Position numbers and translations under genes: made by a program
Shown: positions 8,102-15,642 of the stretch, piece by piece
Layout of the letters: each line of letters begins with the position of its first letter
Position numbering within the stretch: position 1 is the stretch's first letter
Notes under the pieces: generated by a model
Seen by the model: only the letters and a program-made list of their open reading frames with translations
The model's database searches: none
Told to the model about the DNA's origin: nothing
From: CSP1-4 sp963777975
GTDB taxonomy: Bacteria; Chloroflexota; Limnocylindria; Limnocylindrales; CSP1-4
Assembly: GCA_963777975.1 (NCBI GenBank)
Contig: CAVZSO010000013.1
Coordinates: forward strand, 248,001 to 312,000
DNA length: 64,000 bases
Reading direction: 5' to 3'

Positions 8102-9193
8102 TCACGGCATGGGCAATGGCCCGGCCGACTCCCAGAAGGCCTTGAGGTCGGTTTCGCCACGCGCGAGGGCGGCGCCGAGGTCGTTCGATCCGTCGATCGT
8201 CCAGTAGTAGGCCCGCGTGCCGTTCGATTCGGCACAGGCGAGCTGACCGGAGCTGCCGTCGGCGCGCGTGAACGGTCCCAGCCCGGTCGTGCCGGCGGAG
8301 CAGTCGCCGGCAGGCGGCTGTCCGAGCGTCGAGACGATGCCATCGAAGTAGCCATCCCGGGCGGCGGTCGTCGGGAATGACGCGTAGCCATAGACGAGAT
8401 CGCCCCCGACCGGGAAGCAATCCCAACCGGCATCGGCGCCGTCGGCCAGCGTCGATGTCGGGCGGCAGGCCGCCCGCAATGCCTCTGGGATCCGGGTCAG
8501 CAAGGCGTCATCGGAGCTCGTCGGCGATCGCGACGGAGCAGGTGAGCCGTTGGCCAGCAGGGCCTGGCATGCCGGCAGGTCCGCCGCGCCCTGGAAGGAA
8601 CAGGCGACAGACGCCTCGGGCGCCTGCGCGTAGTGGTCGCGCACGAAGGCCTCGAAGGCGTCCGGGTCCGCGGTCACGCAGCGCTGCAGTCGGTCCCAGG
8701 CAGTCAGCGTCATGGGGTCCTTGATCGACTCGTCAGGTACCGAGATGAGCGCGCCGAAGCCATCTGCGACGAGGGCGTCGTAGCGGGCCTTGAGGGCTGA
8801 CTCGTCGGTCGCGTCGAGGCCCGAGCGATAGACGACGATGAAGCCGTGCTCGAGGCTGTGGACCAGCTGCTCGATCGGCGGCGACACGTCGTACCAGCCC
8901 GGCTTCGCCGGCGTGATGGCGTGAGGGCCGGACGTCGGCGGGTAGCTGTCGTAGCTCCACGTCTTGCCGTCAGCCAGGTGGGCCCGTCCCTCGTCGGGCG
9001 GCGCCTCCAGCGAGGCGCAGCTCGGGGGGCGTGATGCAGCGGCGGCGTCGCTGCCGCTCGGGGCCGGGCTGCCGCTCGGCGCCGCGTTGCTCGTCTGATC
9101 CGGCGATGTCGCGGCCGGGGCGGCCGGTGCGCAGGCGCTGGCGATGAGCACGGCGCCCAGCAGCAGGGCAGGCACGTGGCGGGTATTCGGCAT
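8102..9193 (-). CDS. DUF3105 lipoprotein
   Basis: About 363 residues. A lipoprotein signal ends in the lipobox LIASAC (Cys near residue 20), followed by a Ser/Pro/Ala linker. The DUF3105 domain follows and contains the typical YDSYPPTSGPHAITPAKPGWY and LVHSLEHGFIVVYRSG, with conserved His residues that may bind metal. A second C-terminal part of about 120 residues is not recognised. DUF3105 proteins are secreted or anchored in actinobacteria and Chloroflexota; their function is unknown. A TATCAT hexamer lies 8 nt before the ATG at 9193, which supports this start. Confidence 0.8.
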   Translation of the reverse strand: MPNTRHVPALLLGAVLIASACAPAAPAATSPDQTSNAAPSGSPAPSGSDAAAASRPPSCASLEAPPDEGRAHLADGKTWSYDSYPPTSGPHAITPAKPGWYDVSPPIEQLVHSLEHGFIVVYRSGLDATDESALKARYDALVADGFGALISVPDESIKDPMTLTAWDRLQRCVTADPDAFEAFVRDHYAQAPEASVACSFQGAADLPACQALLANGSPAPSRSPTSSDDALLTRIPEALRAACRPTSTLADGADAGWDCFPVGGDLVYGYASFPTTAARDGYFDGIVSTLGQPPAGDCSAGTTGLGPFTRADGSSGQLACAESNGTRAYYWTIDGSNDLGAALARGETDLKAFWESAGPLPMP

Positions 9194-9201
9194 GAGGCGC
9201 G

Positions 9202-9207
9202 ATGATA
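9202..9207 (-). promoter_or_regulatory. -10 element of a leaderless promoter
   Basis: TATCAT on the minus strand, 8 nt before the ATG at 9193. Confidence 0.45.
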
Positions 9208-9246
9208 GGGGCGCCAGCGACATCGCACCGGAAAGGGACCTAGAGC

Positions 9247-9447
9247 ATGTGTCGAAGCATCAAGACGTTGCGTGGCCAGGAGCCGGCCGCGACCGACGAA
9301 GAGGTCCGGGCGGCGGCGCTCCAGTTCGTCCGCAAGGTGAGCGGCTATCGAGCGCCGGCGGTGCGCAACCAGGTCGCCTTCGAGGCCGCCGTCGATGAGA
9401 TCGCCGCCAGCTCGCGGCGGCTGCTGGACACGCTCGTCGTCCGCTGA
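9247..9447 (+). CDS. DUF2277 family protein
   Basis: A 66-residue protein that matches the small DUF2277 family along its whole length: MCRSIKTLRG at the start, PAATDEEVRAAALQFVRKVS, then a helical end. Members occur widely in actinobacteria and Chloroflexota; their function is unknown. A weak AAGGGA ribosome-binding site precedes the ATG. It ends 3 nt before the convergent gene at 9451. Confidence 0.87.
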   Translation: MCRSIKTLRGQEPAATDEEVRAAALQFVRKVSGYRAPAVRNQVAFEAAVDEIAASSRRLLDTLVVR

Positions 9448-9450
9448 CGG

Positions 9451-9633
9451 TCAGCCTGGCACGAAGACCACGATGGCGACCGAACCCGCGAGCGTGACCA
9501 AGGCGAGGCCGAGGAGTGCCTTGAGCGGGCCGGTGTGTGGTGCCGTGTCGGGCATCGTGCGCAGCCGCCACCAGCCGGCGAGGAGCAGGGCGCCGTTGGC
9601 TGCCAACGCGACGGCAAGGATGGTGCGGGCCAC
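9451..9633 (-). CDS. small two-helix membrane protein (GTG start)
   Basis: Sixty residues, with helices at about 5-20 (LAVALAANGALLLAGWW) and 38-58 (ALLGLALVTLAGSVAIVVFV), joined by a short polar loop. It is hidden inside a much longer antisense frame but has its own GTG at 9633. A TATCCT hexamer ends exactly 6 nt before that GTG, so a leaderless transcript is likely. It runs divergently from the decarboxylase gene, whose own leaderless promoter is 20 nt away. No family is recognised. Confidence 0.6.
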   Translation of the reverse strand: MARTILAVALAANGALLLAGWWRLRTMPDTAPHTGPLKALLGLALVTLAGSVAIVVFVPG

Positions 9634-9639
9634 GTTCGG

Positions 9640-9645
9640 AGGATA
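9640..9645 (-). promoter_or_regulatory. -10 element of a leaderless promoter
   Basis: TATCCT on the minus strand, 6 nt from the GTG start at 9633. Confidence 0.5.
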
Positions 9646-9665
9646 GCCGCGGGCGACGGCGTGGG

Positions 9666-9671
9666 TAGACT
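9666..9671 (+). promoter_or_regulatory. -10 element of a leaderless promoter
   Basis: TAGACT, 6 nt from the ATG at 9678. It is divergent from the promoter at 9640-9645. Confidence 0.5.
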
Positions 9672-9677
9672 TCGGCG

Positions 9678-11233
9678 ATGACCGCGACCGACGATCCGGC
9701 GCAGCTCGACGCCGTCCTCGCGGTGCTCGACGAGGCCCAGCGGGTGGGTCTTGGCGATATGGACCCAGCCACGTTTCGAGCGGCCGGCCACGCCGTGGTG
9801 GACCTGATGGCCGACTACCTCGCCGGGGTCGAGTCGTTCCGCGTGCTGCCCAACGCGACGCCCGGCGAGCTCCGCGGCACGCTTTCCGATGTCCGCGCCT
9901 GACGAGCCTGAGCCGTTGCGCTCGATCCTCGACGACTACCTTCGGCTCGTCGTACCCAACGTGACCCACTGGCAGCATCCCGGGTTCATGGCCTACTTCC
10001 CCAGCACGGCATCCGGCCCCGGCATCCTCGGCGAGATGCTCATGTCGACGCTGGTCTCGAATGCGATGCTCTGGCGGACCAGCCCGGTGGCCACGGAGCT
10101 CGAGGAGGTCACCGTCGGCTGGCTCCGCGACGCGCTCGGGCTGCCGACCGACTTCGACGGGCTGTTCACCGACACGGCGTCGACGAGCACGCTCATGGCG
10201 CTGGCGGCCGCCAGGCAGCAAGCCACCGGCGACGCGGCCTCGGCCGGTCTCGGCGATCGGGGGCGCCTGCGGGTCTATGCATCGGCCGAGGCGCACAGCT
10301 CGATCGAGAAGGCCTGCATGACGCTGGGCATCGGGCGCGACGGCCTGCGACGGATCGGCGTCGACGGCGAGCTGGCCATGGACCCGGGCGCGCTGCGCAC
10401 CGCCATCGCCGAGGATCGTGCGGCGGGTTGGCGGCCGGCCGCCGTCGTGGCGACGATCGGGACGACCGGTTCGACCGCCATCGATCCGGTCGGGGCTATC
10501 GCCGAGATCGCCTCCGCAGAAGGGCTCTGGTTCCACGTCGACGCGGCCTATGCGGGCGTCGTGGCCTTGCTCCCCGATCGCCGGGCGCCGTTCGCCGGCT
10601 GGGACCGGGCCGACTCGATCGTCGTCAATCCGCACAAGTGGCTCTTCACGCCCATCGACTGCTCGCTGGCCCTGACCCGGCGCATGGACGTCCTCCGCTC
10701 GGCCTTCAGCCTCGTCCCTGAGTACCTGCGCACGCTCGATCAGGCCACGCCCGTCCGGGACTTCAACGAGTACACGCCTCAGCTCGGTCGACGCTTCCGC
10801 GCGCTGAAGGTCTGGTTCGTGCTCCGTTACTTCGGCCTGGAAGGCATCCGCCGGCGCCTGGCGGCCCATATCGAGTACGCGCGCTGGTTCCGACTGCAGG
10901 TCGAGGCCGAGCCCGACGCCGAGATCCTGGCCCCGACTCCCTTCGCGACCGTCTGCTTCCGCTGGCGGCCACGCCGGCTCGTCGAGCTCGAAGGCGACCC
11001 GACCGCCGACGCGGAGCTGGACGAGCTCAACGAGCGGCTCATGGAGGCGGTCAACGCGAGCGGTGACGTGTTCATCTCGCACACTCGCCTGGCTGGCCGA
11101 TTCACGCTTCGGCTTGCGCTGGGCGGCGTGCGGACAGAAGCAGCGCCACGTCGAGCGAGCCTGGGAGCTCGTGTCCGAGCACGGCCGCAGGCTGGGGGCT
11201 GACCAGAGCGAGGTCGCGACGCCCTCGGCATGA
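9678..11233 (+). CDS. PLP-dependent aromatic-L-amino-acid decarboxylase family (two frameshifts)
   Basis: The reconstructed protein is about 515 residues. It has the group II decarboxylase layout: an N-terminal helix domain (FRAAGHAVVDLMADYLAG), HWQHPGFMAYFP, AHSSIEKA stacking on PLP, WFHVDAAYAG, and the Schiff-base lysine in NPHKW. It would decarboxylate an aromatic amino acid (Trp, Tyr, Phe or DOPA). The frame breaks near 9890 (the first 74 codons end at 9902 while the rest opens at 9889) and again near 11137, where removing one A restores QRHVERAWELVSEHGRR and a stop at 11231-11233. Both breaks lie within conserved sequence, so assembly error is as likely as decay. Confidence 0.85.
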
Positions 11234-11427
11234 TCGGTCAGGAGTGGATGTCGCCAGGTTCGCGTCCAGGACGACAGTTGGCGAGAACAGGCTGACAATG
11301 GTCAACCAGGCTGGCATGTGGCAGAGATCTGGGGAAGGCCGAACGGCTGGGCAGCGGGCGGCTTGGGTAACGGCACAGCGACTCGGTCCGCCGGACGGCT
11401 AGCTGCGAGACAGAAGGGACTGGGACG

Positions 11428-11871
11428 ATGGCAGCGATACGGACAGCGGAGGTCGCCTGGGAGGGCGACCTGGTCAGCGGCAATGGGACCATCACCAAGG
11501 TCGGCAGCGCGGCGTTCGGCCCGCTTCCGGTCAGCTGGGCGGCGCGGACCGAGGCTCCAGGCGGCAAGACGAGCCCCGAGGAGCTGCTCGCAGCGGCCCA
11601 TGCCAGCTGCTTCGCCATGGCTCTCTCCGGCGCACTGGGCCGGGCAGGCACGCCACCGACATCGCTCGCGGTGTCGGCCACCGTGACCTTCGACAAGGGC
11701 GAGGGCGGCTGGGGCGTGAAGTCGTCGGCGCTTTCGGTCCGGGGCAAGGCGCCAGGCGCGACCGCCGAGTCGTTCGCCGAGGCCGCGGAGGCGACCCGTA
11801 CCGGATGTCCGATCTCGAAGGCGCTCGCTGGCAACGTCGAGCTGACCGTCGAAGCGACGCTGGAGGGCTGA
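11428..11871 (+). CDS. OsmC family peroxiredoxin
   Basis: A 147-residue protein of the OsmC/Ohr fold that reduces organic hydroperoxides in the cytoplasm. The first catalytic cysteine is in LLAAAHASCFAMALS (about residue 60) and the second in EATRTGCPISKAL (about residue 127), the usual pair. N-terminal strands (AEVAWEGDLVSGNGTI) fit OsmC rather than Ohr. A GGGACTGGGACG stretch upstream of the ATG serves as a weak ribosome-binding site. It is transcribed alone. Confidence 0.9.
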   Translation: MAAIRTAEVAWEGDLVSGNGTITKVGSAAFGPLPVSWAARTEAPGGKTSPEELLAAAHASCFAMALSGALGRAGTPPTSLAVSATVTFDKGEGGWGVKSSALSVRGKAPGATAESFAEAAEATRTGCPISKALAGNVELTVEATLEG

Positions 11872-12011
11872 CGAGTAGCCGTGCCGGCCGTGTAGAGGAT
11901 GCCGCCGCCGACGTGCAGGACCGCGACGAGGTCGATGAGTCCCACGGACACCTCCCTCCCGGGGCCGACCTGGCTTCCCGTGCATCGTGGCACATGGCCC
12001 GCCCTCCACGC

Positions 12012-12017
12012 TACGAT
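12012..12017 (+). promoter_or_regulatory. putative -10 element for the DUF4332 gene
   Basis: TACGAT, 32 nt before the GTG at 12050. Here a GGAGG Shine-Dalgarno (12035-12039) lies between, so the transcript has a short leader. Confidence 0.4.
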
Positions 12018-12049
12018 TGCCCCGACGCAGCCTAGGAGGACGCTCAGCC

Positions 12050-12439
12050 GTGCCGCCGATCGACCAGCTCCAGCGACCCGACGCGCACGAGATCGAGAAG
12101 CTCGGCCGGCAGGGCATCTTCACGACCGGGCTTCTTCTCGAGGTCTCGGAGACGCCGACCCGGCGCATCACGCTCGCCGACCAGGTCGGCGTGACCACGA
12201 ACGACGTCAACGCCTGGCGCGACGAGGCGCTGCTCCTCAACCTCGCCGGCTTCAGCCACGACACGCAGGTGCTCTTCGCGCAGGCCGGCATCATCGGGCT
12301 GGAGGACCTGCTCGAGCTCGACCTTGACGCCTTCGCCGAGCGCCTCGAGCAGGCGGCCTCGATGCTCGAGATCGAGCCCCCGACCCCGCTGATGATCGAG
12401 GGCTGGTGGGACCAGGCCCAGACGCTCGCCGAGACCTGA
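12050..12439 (+). CDS. DUF4332 (helix-hairpin-helix) protein
   Basis: About 129 residues, all helical. It has two helix-hairpin-helix-like units: LADQVGVTTNDVNAWRDEAL and LFAQAGIIGLEDLLELDLDAFAERL. This is the DUF4332 pattern, related to DNA-binding HhH folds but of unknown function. GTG at 12050 is chosen over ATG 11987 because GGAGG sits 10 nt upstream and the extra 21 residues are non-conserved in character. The gene is followed closely by the DUF1461 gene and may share its transcript. Confidence 0.78.
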   Translation: MPPIDQLQRPDAHEIEKLGRQGIFTTGLLLEVSETPTRRITLADQVGVTTNDVNAWRDEALLLNLAGFSHDTQVLFAQAGIIGLEDLLELDLDAFAERLEQAASMLEIEPPTPLMIEGWWDQAQTLAET

Positions 12440-12491
12440 TCCCGACCTCGGCTGCACGGCAGGCACCGGCCCGCCGTGGGACGATGCGCGC

Positions 12492-13247
12492 ATGACCCAA
12501 ACGTCGATCGAGGCCCCGGACCAGCCGGTGGCGACGACCACGGAGACGGGCGCCCAAGCGGTCGACGACACGGCCGGTGCGCACGCTGTCGGGTGGGTGC
12601 TCGCATTCGGGGTCGCACTGGCGACGATGGTCGTCATCGTGGCTTTTGCCGTGCTCGCGCTGATGATCCCGATCTACATGCACGGCGCGCTCGATCGCGC
12701 CGGCTCGCCGGGCTTCCTCGGCGTCGCACCAGCCCAGGCCCACGAGCTCTCCGACGCGACCGTGAGCGAGCTGCTGTTCGGCCCCGGGACCTTCGTCATC
12801 GCCTTCGGCGCGGGCGGCCCGAGCTTCTACGATGCCGCCGAAGCCAGCCACCTGCGGGATGCTCGAACGGTCCTCTACGGGTTGCTCGCCTTGGCCGGGC
12901 TGTCGATCGTCATCCTCGCTGTCGGCGTGAGTCGGAGTCGGCGCGTGGCGCGCCTGTGGCGGGCGATATCAGTCGGTGCCGGCGTCCTGGCGATCGCCTT
13001 CGTCGTCATCGGCGTGCTCTTCCTGGTCGCCTTCGATGCTGCCTTCACGCTCTTCCACGAGATCTTCTTCCCGGGCGGCAACTGGTCGTTCGACTTCGCG
13101 ACCGAGCGCCTCGTGCAGCTCTACCCGATCCCGTTCTGGCAGGAGGCCACGATGGTCCTCGGAGGCATCGTCATCGCTGCCAGCGGCCTGATCTGGTGGC
13201 TCGCCAGGCGTCAGGTGCGCGGGCTCGAAGCCGCCACAGCCCCATGA
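12492..13247 (+). CDS. DUF1461 (TIGR01906-type) integral membrane protein
   Basis: A 251-residue protein with four membrane helices (about 35-58, 125-143, 160-185 and 217-238). The large extracytoplasmic region contains the family hallmark FFPGGNWSF followed by LVQLYPIPFWQEA. This motif is typical of TIGR01906 proteins; their role is unknown. The first 30 residues are a polar Thr/Ala-rich extension. The stop codon overlaps the moeA start (ATGA), so the two are translationally coupled. Confidence 0.85.
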   Translation: MTQTSIEAPDQPVATTTETGAQAVDDTAGAHAVGWVLAFGVALATMVVIVAFAVLALMIPIYMHGALDRAGSPGFLGVAPAQAHELSDATVSELLFGPGTFVIAFGAGGPSFYDAAEASHLRDARTVLYGLLALAGLSIVILAVGVSRSRRVARLWRAISVGAGVLAIAFVVIGVLFLVAFDAAFTLFHEIFFPGGNWSFDFATERLVQLYPIPFWQEATMVLGGIVIAASGLIWWLARRQVRGLEAATAP

Positions 13248-14510
13248 GCGGCCTGCTCTCGCTCGAGGCCGCCCTGGCGCGGATGCTCGACCGCCTGCAA
13301 CCGCTGCCGGCGACGACCGTCGGGGTCGACGAGGCGGTCGGCCGCGTCCTCGCCGAGCCGATCGTGGCGCACATCACGATGCCGCCCTGGGACAACAGCG
13401 CCATGGACGGCTTCGCCGTACAAGCGGCCGACGTGACCGGCGCAACCAAGCGCTGGCCCAAGACGCTTCAAGTGGTGGGCGAGTCGAGCGCCGGGCATGC
13501 GCCGGACGCCGAGGTCAAGGCCGGGACCGCCGTACGCATCCTGACGGGCGCCATGGTCCCGGCTGGCGCCGACGCCGTGGTGCCGGTCGAGGACACCGAC
13601 GCGCCGCCCGGCATCGCGGACCTGCCTGACATGGTCACGGTCCGCGTCGCTGCGGCCGCTGGCGCCAACATCCGCCTCGCCGGCAGCGACCTCCATCAGG
13701 GCGACCGCTTGCTCGAGCCCGGGGTCCGCGTCTCGCCGGCGGCCGTGGCCGTCATCGTCGCCGCCGGGCATGGCGCGGTGCGCGTCCATCGCCGGCCGCG
13801 GGTCGCCGTGCTGGCCACCGGCGACGAGCTGGTCGAGGCCGGCGCGCCGCTCGGCCCGGGGCAGATCCACGACAGCAACGCGCCGGCCATCGCGGCCCAG
13901 GCCCGCCTCGTGGGGGCGGAGGTGCGTCGCCTCGGCATCGCAGGCGACAGCCTGGCCGAGGTCGAGCGACGCCTGGCCGAGGCGATGGCCTGGGCAGACG
14001 TCGTCGTCGCCAGCGGCGGCGTGAGCGTCGGTGCCCACGACGTGGTCAAGACCGCCTTCGAGCGCTTCGGCAAGCTCGATCTGTGGCGGGTAGCGATCCA
14101 GCCCGGCAAGCCGCTCGCCTTCGGACGGGCCGTTGGCCCCGATGGCGGTCACGTCCTCTTCTTCGGGCTGCCCGGCAACCCGGTCTCGACCTTCGTCACC
14201 TTCGAGCTCTTCGTGCGCCCGGTCCTGCGGCGTCTGTCGGGCGATCGCGACCCATTGGCGCGTGACGTCGTCCGAGCACGACTGGCCTCGGCCATGACCA
14301 AGGCCCATGGCCGGCGAGCCTTCTTGCGCGTGGTCGTGGCAGCCGGATCCCGAGACGCCTGGCGGCTGGCTGGCGGTCAGCGCCGGCGGCCAGGGCTCGC
14401 ACGTGCTCTCAGCGCTGGCGGCGGCGAACGGCCTCGCTATCATCCCCGAGGACGTGGACGGCCTGCCGGCCGGCGCCGAGGTGGACGTCTGGCGATTGGA
14501 AGGAGCCTGA
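13244..14510 (+). CDS. moeA: molybdopterin molybdenumtransferase MoeA (one frameshift)
   Basis: The reconstructed protein is about 420 residues. MoeA inserts molybdate into adenylylated molybdopterin. Family features in order: TTVGVDEAVGRVLAEPI, PPWDNSAMDGFAV, VRILTGAMVPAGADAVVPVED, RVAVLATGDELVEAG, SGGVSVGAHDVV and FGLPGNPVSTFVTFELFVRP. Near 14336 the frame shifts, and the C-terminal domain IV (WQPDPETPGGWLAVSAGGQG...) continues in another frame to the stop at 14508-14510. The break lies in FLRVV/WQPDPE. It is coupled upstream to the DUF1461 gene and sits 4 nt before moaC. Confidence 0.9.
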
Positions 14511-14514
14511 GCCG

Positions 14515-15087
14515 ATGGAGCCTCCGAAGCGCGCCGACAAGCGTCGGCTGACGCACGTCGATCGCGCCGGCCGACCGCGGATGGTCGACGTCAGCGCCAA
14601 GCCGCCGACGGCGCGCCGGGCGGTCGCCGAGGCCGAGGTGGCCATGGAGCAGGCGACGATCTCGCTCATCGTCGACGGCGGCGGCGCCAAGGGCGACGTG
14701 ATGACCGTGGCCGAGATCGCCGGCGTGATGGGCGCCAAGCGGACGGCCGAGCTCATCCCCCTCTGCCACCCGATCCCGCTCACCGACCTCGTCGTCGAGG
14801 TCAAGCCCGACCGATCCAAAGGCGCCATGGTCATCCGTGCCACGGCCGCCACGGTGGCCCCGACCGGCGTCGAGATGGAGGCGCTGATGGCAGCCTCCGT
14901 GGCCGCCCTCACGGTCTACGATATGGTCAAGGGGGTCGACCGGGGCGCCGAGATCCGCCACGTGCGGGTTCTCGAGAAGTCGGGAGGGCGATCGGGTGAT
15001 TGGCGCAGGCCGGTCGACCGTGCCGATGGCGACGGCAAGCGCGCAGAGCGACCGAAAGGCGTGCGCGGCCCGCGTCGAGGCGCCTGA
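14515..15087 (+). CDS. moaC: cyclic pyranopterin monophosphate synthase MoaC
   Basis: A 190-residue protein that converts 3',8-cyclo-GTP to cyclic pyranopterin monophosphate in molybdenum-cofactor synthesis. Visible family motifs: MVDVSAKPPTARRAVAEA, KRTAELIPLCHPIPLTD (active-site Cys-His) and GVEMEALMAASVAALTVYDM with the following KGVDRGAEI (catalytic Lys and Asp). About 30 C-terminal residues rich in Arg, Lys and Gly extend past the usual end. A GGAAGGAGCC sequence at the end of moeA serves as its ribosome-binding site. Confidence 0.94.
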   Translation: MEPPKRADKRRLTHVDRAGRPRMVDVSAKPPTARRAVAEAEVAMEQATISLIVDGGGAKGDVMTVAEIAGVMGAKRTAELIPLCHPIPLTDLVVEVKPDRSKGAMVIRATAATVAPTGVEMEALMAASVAALTVYDMVKGVDRGAEIRHVRVLEKSGGRSGDWRRPVDRADGDGKRAERPKGVRGPRRGA

Positions 15088-15110
15088 TCGTCGATGACGG
15101 CCGCAGTCCG

Positions 15111-15617
15111 ATGATCATCGACGCGCAGCCGACCGCGTTGGTGCTGACCGTCAGTGACGGTGTGACCGCGGGTACGCGGACCGACGAGAGCGGCGAGCGC
15201 ATCGCCGAACGCCTGGTGGAGGAGGGGTTCGCGGTCGAGCGTGGCTCCGTACCGGATGAGGCAACGGCCATCGCCAGCGCGGTCCGGGAGGGCGTCAACG
15301 AGCATCGGCTGGTGATCACGACCGGCGGCACCGGCCTCACGAGCCGGGACGTCACCCCGCAGGCGATCGAGCCACTCCTGGACTACCTGGTGCCCGGGCT
15401 GGCCGAGCTGATGCGCGCCCAGGGCGTCCGATCGACCCCGCATGCCGCGCTCTCACGATCGCTCGCCGGCGTCATCGGGCGCACGCTGGTCATTGCCGTG
15501 CCAGGCAGCCCGAAGGGGGCTCTCGAGTCCCTGGAGGCCGTGCTGCCGGTCATCCCACACGCACTCGAGACGCTGGCCGACGATTCGAGCCGCCATGTGA
15601 CCACCAGCCCCCGATGA
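15111..15617 (+). CDS. moaB: molybdopterin adenylyltransferase MoaB/MogA
   Basis: A 168-residue protein of the MoaB/MogA fold, which adenylylates molybdopterin before MoeA inserts molybdenum. Motifs: ALVLTVSDGVTAGTRTDESG, LVITTGGTGLTSRDVTPQA (the GGTG nucleotide loop) and VIAVPGSPKGALESL. MoeA, MoaC and MoaB in sequence give the late steps of the cofactor pathway. moaA, moaD and moaE are not in the window. The start at 15111 leaves a 23-nt gap after moaC. Confidence 0.9.
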   Translation: MIIDAQPTALVLTVSDGVTAGTRTDESGERIAERLVEEGFAVERGSVPDEATAIASAVREGVNEHRLVITTGGTGLTSRDVTPQAIEPLLDYLVPGLAELMRAQGVRSTPHAALSRSLAGVIGRTLVIAVPGSPKGALESLEAVLPVIPHALETLADDSSRHVTTSPR

Positions 15618-15642
15618 CCGAGCGCCTGGGCGACTGGCCGCG

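Noticed and set aside
9451..11298. 615-codon minus-strand open frame opposite the decarboxylase
   Set aside because: Only its last 60 codons (9451-9633) have a start with a promoter and a protein-like sequence; the rest is a shadow.
11238..11993. Minus-strand frame opposite OsmC starting near GTG 11944 with a GGGAGG site (GLIDLVAVLHVGGGILY)
   Set aside because: The first 25 residues look hydrophobic and have a good ribosome-binding site, but the frame then runs antisense through the OsmC gene. No independent stop or family match was found; a short gene here would need an indel.
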